A stretch of DNA of 64,000 nt from NCBI GenBank assembly GCA_028826165.1, contig JAPDFW010000136.1:197501-261500 (forward strand), written 5' to 3'. Source of the DNA: Anaeramoeba ignava (taxonomy: Eukaryota; Metamonada; Anaeramoebidae). A program made the position numbers and the translations under genes. Shown here piece after piece: positions 57,000 to 64,000 of this stretch. The first letter of the stretch is position 1, and each line of letters opens with the position of its first letter. The notes under the pieces were generated by a model, which saw nothing but the letters and a program-made list of their open reading frames with translations, had not been told where the DNA came from and did not search any database.

Positions 57000-58847
57000 T
57001 CATCTTGAAAGCAATAATCTTTGTAAATTGCTAAAAGGAAATTCAACAATTAATGTGATAATCATTGCAAAAAAATAACCAGCAACAACATTAAAAACAT
57101 AAAATTTGGAAATTGATAAACCAGAAAAATAAATACTATCTCTAAAAGAACCAATAACAACAACAATCAAAATTGGTTGAAGAACATAAACCGAATAAGT
57201 TAACTTTGAAAAAGGAATCCAAATTTTAGAAGATAAAAAATCATTAACTAAAACCAAATTACCAGAAAGAAAAAGAAACGAAAAAATAGCAACTCCCAAA
57301 ATAAAAACTGATTTGGAAAACGAGATCCAAATGACCTTTTCTGGTTTACTCCAATGATCCCAATCAATTTTACTTTCTTGAACATCAAGCTTATCATCTT
57401 TATATAAAGAATAAGTCCCAAAAACTGAAATTGCGAGGAAAAAAGAAGCAACCAAAGCCAATGAAAATTTGAGATATCTAGGAATTTTGAATTTTTTGAT
57501 ATCAAATTGAGTGATAAAAACTGCAAGACAAATTCCAATAAGAAATGTAGGAATTCGACAATATGGTTTCGAGTAGTAATAAGTGTAGTAATCATCTATG
57601 CCAGGCCCGAGTATTGAAGGAGACAGTGAATAATGCGAAGAAATCACAACTGAAAGAATATAAGAAATAATAAATATGGATAAGCTTGTGATCCAACCAA
57701 ATATTTTCTTGCGAAAGAAAATCAATATAATAAACGGTGAAACCACATAGAATTGCCAATCATTCGCAATATACCAGAGGTTCCCCATGCATTGGTTTTC
57801 CCATCTTGGATGGAAGTTGTTGATTAATAAAAGATTTGTCCACCAATATTTTTGACATCTTGTTTGCAGGAAATCTCGCGTGAATTCCCAATTAGGCCCA
57901 TATCCAAGATAAGGAGCCAATGTGTAACTGAAGAATAAAATAAAAGTAAATGTTGGAGCTAAACGGATATATCTGTGCAGATAGAACTTCCACAAATTCA
58001 CAAATTTTCCGTTGTTTTGCTTCATTTTTTTCAGCATTAAATAGGAAACTAAAAATCCACTTAAAAAAAAGAAAGTATCAACTCCAAATTGTGCTCCAGG
58101 AATAATTTGGAACGTGAATCTTCTGAAAATATCCACAATACTTGATACGTTGATAATCCCTGCAATATCAAGAGTATATGAGTATGTGTGACCCAACATG
58201 ATCCACAACATCGAAATCACACGTAATCCATTAAGAAATTTGATTGATTGAGGATGTTCTTGAGTAAGTTGTTTGAAATTTAGAATGAAAGAAAACTGTT
58301 TGAGAATCATCATCCATTTTGGATTCTGAACGGAATTATTTTTTTCATTCACTTTTTCCTCTTTATCAACGAAATATTGATAATCAATTATTGTTCCTAT
58401 TATTCCTATCAAAACCAAAATAATAATTGTAGTAATCATTATGCTTGCTCTCCAATCCAACGCAAATTTTTTGTAAACTTGAAAATCCAAAATAACATCA
58501 GAAGGCAAATTAAAAAATAACTTCAATTCGGGAGAAATTGCATAAAGATCATCTTGACTACAAACAAAAGGAAAACAAACACCAATTTTAACAGAAACTC
58601 CGGCCATATCTACACTTATTAAACTATATTTTGCAATTTCTTCCTTTGTTAGTGCATAACACTCATCAAAATTTCCTAAATCATCATATTTAAAAGAACT
58701 TGCTTCAATCATCTCACTTGAATGACTTGCATTTCTATAATAAAATACATCTAATATTTCATTATAACAAGTTTGAGGGTCTTGTTTTGAATTTGGAATT
58801 AAAAAAAGCAAAAAAATAAAAAAGAATAAAATTTGGTTCAATTTCAT
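57000..58847 (-). CDS. NRF-6-type membrane acyltransferase (acyltransferase-3 family)
   Basis: 615 aa from MKLNQILFFFIFLLFLIPNS, a signal peptide; a longer frame extends upstream through poly-T but has no support. Residues about 25-150 are the extracytoplasmic NRF region with paired cysteines (TCYNEILD, ECYAL, VCFPFVCSQDDL). A transmembrane segment (ITTIIILVLIGIIGTII) is followed by the acyltransferase-3 domain: SIKFLNGLRVISMLWIMLGH, with the conserved active-site His of the family; QFGVDTFFFLSGFLVSYLML; NLWYIANDWQFYVVSPFI; then eight or more further membrane helices. In C. elegans this family includes nose-resistant-to-fluoxetine proteins involved in lipid transport. The substrate here is unknown. 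It lies 85 bp downstream of the next gene on the same strand. Confidence 0.85.
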   Translation of the reverse strand: MKLNQILFFFIFLLFLIPNSKQDPQTCYNEILDVFYYRNASHSSEMIEASSFKYDDLGNFDECYALTKEEIAKYSLISVDMAGVSVKIGVCFPFVCSQDDLYAISPELKLFFNLPSDVILDFQVYKKFALDWRASIMITTIIILVLIGIIGTIIDYQYFVDKEEKVNEKNNSVQNPKWMMILKQFSFILNFKQLTQEHPQSIKFLNGLRVISMLWIMLGHTYSYTLDIAGIINVSSIVDIFRRFTFQIIPGAQFGVDTFFFLSGFLVSYLMLKKMKQNNGKFVNLWKFYLHRYIRLAPTFTFILFFSYTLAPYLGYGPNWEFTRDFLQTRCQKYWWTNLLLINNFHPRWENQCMGNLWYIANDWQFYVVSPFIILIFFRKKIFGWITSLSIFIISYILSVVISSHYSLSPSILGPGIDDYYTYYYSKPYCRIPTFLIGICLAVFITQFDIKKFKIPRYLKFSLALVASFFLAISVFGTYSLYKDDKLDVQESKIDWDHWSKPEKVIWISFSKSVFILGVAIFSFLFLSGNLVLVNDFLSSKIWIPFSKLTYSVYVLQPILIVVVIGSFRDSIYFSGLSISKFYVFNVVAGYFFAMIITLIVEFPFSNLQRLLLSR

Positions 58848-58932
58848 CCAAAAAAAAAGAGAAAAAAAGGAAAAATGAAAAAAAATTTCAATTGAAGAAA
58901 AAAAAAAAAAGAAAAATAATTCATTTCCTTTC

Positions 58933-59904
58933 TTAATCATCAACACAAAACACTTTCGGATCAAGAGAAGCATCATTAATTTTCTTCTTATATGATTTAT
59001 GAGCATTGTAACAAAAGGAACTAATAACATAATCAGCAAGTCCATTTTTGGAAACAATTTTCTCACTTTTAATAAACAAATCCTGAGAATGAAGAGCATT
59101 TTGGGAAGTTAATTTAGGAATCGTCATAATAAAAGAACGATATTTATCATTTGAGAATATTGCCTGTTTAAAGACAACATTATCAGAGTCTTTTGTCTTA
59201 AGATACTTATTCAAACTTGGGTTAGTAATAGGTGTATTATACCATTCTCTTAAAATCTCAAGAGCTTTTTCATTGTTGATAATAAAAAGAACATCCAAAT
59301 CTAAATCACTTTCATCATTCAAACTCTTTCTAGGAATTATAAAAGAAACTTCTTTCTTCTCATCTTCTGAATACACTTTAAAAACATCCTTGATATCAAA
59401 TAAAAAATCATCAATAATTATTCCTGGCTTAATATAAACAACACCATCGCATTCTAAATTCTTTAAAACATAATAAATCCCTGAAACTCGATCCCAATGA
59501 GGATCTCGGCATTTCAAACATGATTCTTGAAGTTCTGGCGGGAAATATTCCTCGTTGTTTTCTTTATGAAATGATGACATTCGAAAAAATTTATGTCCCA
59601 ACTGCTTTGCATAGTTATAATTATGATAAACACTTGAAGAATAATCAGGAATCAAATTATTTTTCTCTACATATTGTCCTTGTGGATAATGATCCAGCTT
59701 TGTGCGATCTACCATTAATATACAAACATCCATCCCATTCTCTTTTGTGGCCCATTTTCGGTTTTTTGGTTTTTCTTCCATTTTTTTTATTGTTTCTGTT
59801 GTTTCTGTTGTTTCTGTAATTGCTATTCCTAAAATAAATCCACTGAAAAATATTATTAAATATAAGAAAACTGGTAAAAGTTTCTTCATTTTTCTTTTGA
59901 GCAT
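58933..59904 (-). CDS. Type II membrane protein, glycosyltransferase-like, without a DxD motif
   Basis: 323 aa. One N-terminal anchor (LLPVFLYLIIFFSGFILGIA) is followed by a Thr/Glu-rich stem and a lumenal domain, the layout of Golgi glycosyltransferases. The segments NYAKQLGHKFFRM, DPHWDRVSGIYYVLKNLECD and GVVYIKPGIII have the spacing of GT-A enzymes such as the GT34 family (W-x-K/R then a strand ending YxDxD). Here the metal-binding DxD is replaced by IKPG. A disulphide pair CLKC and a late FCYNAHKSY follow. Assignment to a family is tentative. It may be an inactive relative or a different lumenal protein. The start could be the second Met (MKKLLPV). Confidence 0.5.
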   Translation of the reverse strand: MLKRKMKKLLPVFLYLIIFFSGFILGIAITETTETTETIKKMEEKPKNRKWATKENGMDVCILMVDRTKLDHYPQGQYVEKNNLIPDYSSSVYHNYNYAKQLGHKFFRMSSFHKENNEEYFPPELQESCLKCRDPHWDRVSGIYYVLKNLECDGVVYIKPGIIIDDFLFDIKDVFKVYSEDEKKEVSFIIPRKSLNDESDLDLDVLFIINNEKALEILREWYNTPITNPSLNKYLKTKDSDNVVFKQAIFSNDKYRSFIMTIPKLTSQNALHSQDLFIKSEKIVSKNGLADYVISSFCYNAHKSYKKKINDASLDPKVFCVDD

Positions 59905-59951
59905 AAAAAATGGAAAAATGATTTTTTCATTTTTTTTTTCATTTTTTTTTT

Positions 59952-61241
59952 ATGACAAGTTTTGAATACTTTGAAACTGTTTCCCAAAGTTTAATTTGTC
60001 CCATTTGCAAACAACCATTTATTGACCCAGTTCAAACTCTTTGTAATCATAAATTCTGTAGAGGATGCATTTTGAATAAAAATACTTTCAATAATCAATG
60101 CTTAACTTGTGGAAATTATATAACAGAAGATTCTCTTTCTCCTCTCCTTTTTTTGAAACTTAGTTGTGATAATTTACAAGTTTATTGCCTAAATAGAAGT
60201 AGAGGTTGTCAAGCAATTATCAAAAGAAATCAAATGGAAAATCATATTAAAAACGAATGCAAATTTACAAGTGATAATTTCTTTTCCCAAATTAACATTT
60301 TTCAAACAGATTTTTTCTTAATCTTTTTCTTTTTCTTTTTCTTTTTCTTTTTCTTTCAGAAATTATAACACCATTTTTACAAGAAAAAAAAGAAGATCCA
60401 TTTAAATTAATTCCAAATCAACCTCAAAATTTACCACAAACAATCACCCAGTTTCCAACAATAACAAATCCATTTGACGAAAAACCACCTTCTTATTTAA
60501 TTAATTTTTTTGAGCAAACTAATTTCAAAATTGATCAACTTAGGTTTGATTTTATTAAATCTATTTATCCCATTTCTCAAATTATTTAATCCATTTTTGA
60601 TTTTTTTAGTCAACAAATCGAAAAACTTACTGAAAAATACAATACTCTATCAACAAATCAAATCGAAAAAGGAAACCAAACAATTCAATCTTCTACACTT
60701 AAGAAAATTCCAATTTTAATTTGTCCAAAATGCTCTTACTTGGAATTTCCCAGGATGTGCTAATCATAAAATACTTTTAACAGAAAAAACATTTCATATT
60801 CAAAATCAAAAAGTCACAAAATATGCCAAATGTAAGCATTGCCACGTTTCAACAAAAAATGAATGGCCACAATGTGGAGGTTGTTTTTCTTCTCAACCTA
60901 GAACTGAATTTTGTTATATAAATCCAAGTACTGTCCAATCTTGCTATCAATCTTATCCAAAAAACATTGACAGACAAACTTTTATTCTTATTCAATGCCC
61001 TAATTGCAAAGAAATTCAATTCCCTTTAAGCTTAGGAACATTAATCCCTTCAAATTCTACTCTTATTAATCGTAAAAATAATCATCCTTTTCTTTTTTGG
61101 TACGACACTTTTTCTCATTCAAAACAAGATTGTGATCTAAAACAAACTAATGTTCGTGAACTTCATGTTGTTATATCAAAAGAAGAAGCTAATTATCTTT
61201 TAGAAACTTTTAAAGCAACATTTCCTTTTACTTTAAAATAA
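59952..61241 (+). CDS. RING and TRAF-type zinc-finger protein (3 exons, one frame break)
   Basis: Exons 59952-60270, 60360-60543 and 60610-61241, phases 1 and 2 agreeing. The RING reads CPICKQPFIDPVQTLCNHKF, CRGCILNKNTFNNQCLTC. A TRAF-type finger follows (VYCLNRSRGCQAIIKRNQME, NHIKNEC). The third exon holds further Cys/His pairs (GCANHK, CKHCHVSTKNEWPQCGGC, CPNCKEIQF). The frame changes at A4, about 60726-60729; one added A gives ILICPKNALTWNFPGCANHK and stays open to 61241. Without it the protein stops at SYLEFPRMC. A ubiquitin ligase of TRAF type is inferred; no MATH domain is seen. The ATG lies 48 bp from the divergent glycosyltransferase-like gene. Confidence 0.75.
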
Positions 61242-61281
61242 TTTTTATTTCCTGTCTTTTCTTCTTTTTCCAAATAACTAA

Positions 61282-63286
61282 TTAAATTTTTCTATTAACC
61301 AAATCTATAAATGAACTTGTTAGAGAACCAAAATCATCATCATCTACTTCTTCAATTGATTGAAATGAATCCATCATGAAATTTTCCATTTTATTTTTTT
61401 CATTTTCTTTTTTAAAAAATTCAAGATTATCCAAAAAATTTCCACTTTTTTCATTTGCTTGAAAATTAATAATTTCAAATTCATCATTTTGTTTTTCCAA
61501 ATCAATTTCAAATTCTTTTTTGTTTTTAATAAAAAGAGATTGATTCAAAATTTCATTTTGTTTTTCCAAAATGATTTGATTAATTTTCTTTTCAATTTCT
61601 TCTTTCATTTCTTGATATTTTTGATCCGAAATTTTTGGTTTATTTTGGAATATTTTAATTTGATTTTGATTTAAATTTTCTAAATTAATTTTTTTTAATA
61701 TTTCTTCAATTTCCATTTTAATTTTAAATTGATTTTTAAATTGATTTTGATTTTGATTTTGATTTTTAAATTGATTTTGATTTTTAAATTGATTTTGATT
61801 TTGATTTTGATTTTGATTTTGATTTTGATTTTGATTTTGATTTTGATTTTGATTTTGATTTTGATTTTGATTTTGATTTTGATTTTGATTTTGATTTTGA
61901 TTTTGATTTTGATTATAATTTTGATTTTATTTTGATTTTGATTTAGATTTTGATTTTGATATTGATATTGATTTTCATTTTGATTTTGATTTTGATTTTG
62001 ATTTTGATTTTTATTGATTTTTATTTTGATTTTGATTTTGATTTTGATTTTGATTTTTAAATTGATTTTGATTTTGATTTTGATTTTGATTTTGATTTTG
62101 ATTTTGATTTTTAAATTGATTTTTATTTTGATTTTGATTTTGATTTTGATTTTGATTTTTAAATTGATTTTGATTTTGAATTTGATTTAGATTTTTAAAT
62201 TGATTTTGATTTTGATTTTGATTTTGATTTTGATTTTGATTTTGATTTTGATTTTGATTTTGATTTTGATTTTGATTTTGATTTTGATTTTGATTTTGAT
62301 TTTGATTTTGATTTTGATTTTGATTTTGATTTTGATTTTGATTTTGATTTTGATTTTGATTTTGATTTTGATTTTGATTTTGATTTTTATTTTGATTTTG
62401 ATTTTGATTTTGATTTTGATTTTGAATTTGATTTTGATTTTGATTTTGATTTGATTTTGATTTTGATTTTGATTTTGATTTTCTAAATTTTGATTTTGAT
62501 TTTGATTTTGATTTTGATTTTGATTTTGATTTTGATTTTGATTTTTAAATTCCAAATCTTTCTTTTTTTTCTGGTTTTCCAATTCCAAATCTTTCTTTTT
62601 TTGATTTTCTTTTTTTCTTTTTAAATTTTCATTCTCCTTTTCAAGATTAATTTGATATTTTTCTAAAATCGTTTTTGAATTTATTAATTCTGATTCAATT
62701 TCTTTTTTTTTCTTTTGTTGTTCTTCCAAATTTTTCTCAATTTGAAATGAAAAATCTCTGAAAGAATTTTGTATTTTCTCACTTAAATTGATAATTTTTT
62801 CTTTTTCTTTTTGATCTTCTTCTTCTTCTTCTTCTTTAATAATTAAATCTGAATGTCTTCTCAAAATATGAGAATTAAGATATTCCTTTGAAAAAAATAA
62901 TTTTGGACAAAAAGAACATTTCTAATAAAATAATTTTGAATTTGTATTTTTTGGTTCTTTAAATGAAAACTTACATAAATAGATTTATTTTTGTTTTCTA
63001 AAAGATATTCATAAGTTAAAATAGTTCTTTTTGATCTATAAACAGAACTTTTCAGAATTTCGTTTTGGGATTTTAAATTTTTACTTGATTCTTTTAAATT
63101 TTTCATCTTTTGTTTCATTTCTTGCAAAATTTCTTGATTATTCATTAATTCTGAATAAATACATTCTTGAACAAATAAAAGATATTCAATATTAAATTGA
63201 AATAAATGGAATAATTTGGAATAATTTTGATCAAATAAAAAATATTCTTGATCCAATTCCGAAAAAGTAATATTTTCCATCATCAT
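61282..63286 (-). CDS. DZIP1-like ciliary zinc-finger protein with N/Q hexamer insert
   Basis: Exon 1 (63286-62975) encodes the DZIP-like N-terminal region ([33 protein letters not shown], then a coiled coil ending [20 protein letters not shown]). The intron is 62974-62922. Exon 2 from 62921 begins with a C2H2 finger ([23 protein letters not shown]) directly followed by an acidic coiled coil, as in DZIP1/DZIP1L. DZIP1 proteins act at the basal body and transition zone, so a flagellated stage is suggested. The coiled coil runs into a TTTTGA tract (about 62540-61740), and on the far side the same Asn-Gln frame leads into [20 protein letters not shown] and an acidic end at 61282 ([16 protein letters not shown]). 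Treating both as one gene is an inference. The frame inside the tract slips to KI. Confidence 0.75.
61729..62545. repeat. TTTTGA hexamer tract within the DZIP1-like gene
   Basis: About 130 copies of TTTTGA with periodic TTTTTAAATTGA interruptions. On the minus strand it encodes Asn-Gln in the frame shared by both flanks, with slips to Lys-Ile. Confidence 0.85.
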
Positions 63287-63715
63287 TTGAATAAAACTAA
63301 TATCATTCTTTTATAAAAAATTGATTTTTTTAATGTTGTTTTTTTTTTTGATTATTTTTTTGTTTTTGATTAAAATTACTTCTTCTTTTATTTTATTTAA
63401 ATCAATTAATGAAATCAAAATCCAATTTATTTTCCCTTTTCTTTTTTGAAATTTAAATGATTTCAATTTGCTTTTTAGATCAATTTCGTTCCAAATTTCT
63501 ATTTATTTTGTTTAATTAATTTTTTTTTTTTAAATAAGAAAAAGAAAAATTGTTTTTGTTTTTTATATTTGAAAAACCTTTTAATCTTTTTTGATAATTT
63601 TGATTCATTTTTAAAAAAAAAATGATCAAAAAAAAAAGTGAAAAATTCTCTTTTAAATATTAATTATTTGATCTTTATGTTTTCTGGCAAAAAAAAAAAA
63701 ATATTAATTCAAATT
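63287..63715. other. AT-rich intergenic region
   Basis: Poly-T/poly-A DNA between the DZIP1-like start and the 3' end of the last gene. It presumably contains the DZIP1-like promoter. No gene, RNA or motif is seen. Confidence 0.5.
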
Positions 63716-64000
63716 TTAAATATCATTAAGTTGAAGAGCAGAAAGTTTTGTTGGTTTTGTTGGTAAATTAAAGGGATTAAGATTCTCAATAAAAAAAGTA
63801 GGATCTTTGAGAGAACTTGATCTTCTTCTATGAAGTTTATGAACTTTTTGAAAAATTTGATCATCTTCATTTATTTCTTCATTTATATTTTCACTTGTTT
63901 CTTTATTTATTTCTTCATTTATATTTTCATTTGTTTCTTGTTTTGTTTCTTCTATTGATTCATGTGATTGTGTCTTTCGAATTAATCTTAATTTGGGTTT
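63716..64000 (-). CDS. 3' end of an unknown gene, cut by the window edge
   Basis: An open frame of 94 codons with no ATG in view runs from the window edge to TAA at 63716-63718. It is hydrophilic, with a twofold repeat (ETNENINEEIN, ETSENINEEIN), then KVHKLHRRRSSSLKDPTFFI and a C-terminus NLPTKPTKLSALQLNDI. The RRRSSS stretch would suit a basophilic kinase site. No family is recognised. Codon composition is less AT-extreme than in the spacer, which supports coding. Confidence 0.65.
   Translation of the reverse strand, partial: KPKLRLIRKTQSHESIEETKQETNENINEEINKETSENINEEINEDDQIFQKVHKLHRRRSSSLKDPTFFIENLNPFNLPTKPTKLSALQLNDI

Noticed and set aside
1-64000. tRNA, rRNA, transposase or reverse-transcriptase genes
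   Set aside because: I looked for tRNA-like GC stems, rRNA-like blocks and integrase, RT or transposase motifs and saw none. Weak ncRNAs would be missed by eye.

Overview
The window is a piece of a very AT-rich nuclear genome from a unicellular eukaryote. The evidence is spliceosomal introns (GT...TTTAG, mostly 60-120 nt, a few of 1-2.2 kb), the standard genetic code with all three stops in use, and purely eukaryotic gene families: CCZ1, MED22, a SEN54-like tRNA-splicing subunit, a ZNF598/Hel2-like ligase, an Arf-like GTPase, a DZIP1-like cilium protein, BTB-TLDc and RCC1-BTB proteins. The mix of expanded RCC1-BTB and BTB-TLDc genes, a Ras-BTB fusion and N/Q/K/E hexamer tracts recalls amoeboid protists such as Anaeramoeba or amoebozoans. 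That placement is an inference; no rRNA or other marker is present.

Layout. 0.6-8.7 kb: one eight-exon gene (minus) for a ~2137-aa TPR protein with a degenerate CHAT/separase-like C-terminus. 9.2-10.6 kb: enolase with an N-terminal Dpy-30/RIIa-like helical module (minus). 10.9-11.7 kb: PTP-like inositol-phosphate phosphatase (plus). 11.8-19.6 kb: multi-exon calponin-homology plus nine fibronectin-III protein (plus). 19.7-22.9 kb: CCZ1 (plus). 23.1-25.3 kb: secreted FG-GAP/Fn3 surface protein (plus). 25.3-28.4 kb: SEN54-like protein split by a huge N/Q hexamer tract (minus). 28.5-29.1 kb: Arf-like GTPase (plus).

29.1-49.5 kb is an accessory cluster, all on the minus strand. It holds two tandem ~4.4-kb duplicated units, each with an RCC1-BTB tail fragment, AT-rich filler, a BTB-TLDc gene and a 144-bp tandem array. 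Then come three RCC1-BTB genes and an Armadillo-repeat gene made of about 20 phase-1 symmetric exons, one repeat per exon.

49.6-64 kb is gene-dense again: Bre1-like RING protein with a 2.2-kb repeat intron (minus), MED22 (plus), ZNF598-like (minus), Ras-like pseudoGTPase-BTB-BTB with a CaaX box (plus), NRF-6-type acyltransferase (minus), type II membrane glycosyltransferase-like protein (minus), RING-TRAF protein (plus), DZIP1-like protein (minus) and the 3' end of an unknown gene (minus).

Two themes run through the window. First, hexamer-based simple repeats occur everywhere: 6-bp tracts in coding and intergenic DNA, 12-bp or 18-bp arrays unique to each long intron, and a 144-bp intergenic array. 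Second, many otherwise well conserved genes carry single-base frame breaks at A/T homopolymers, which look like long-read consensus errors more than decay. Family assignments come from reading motifs; no database search was run.
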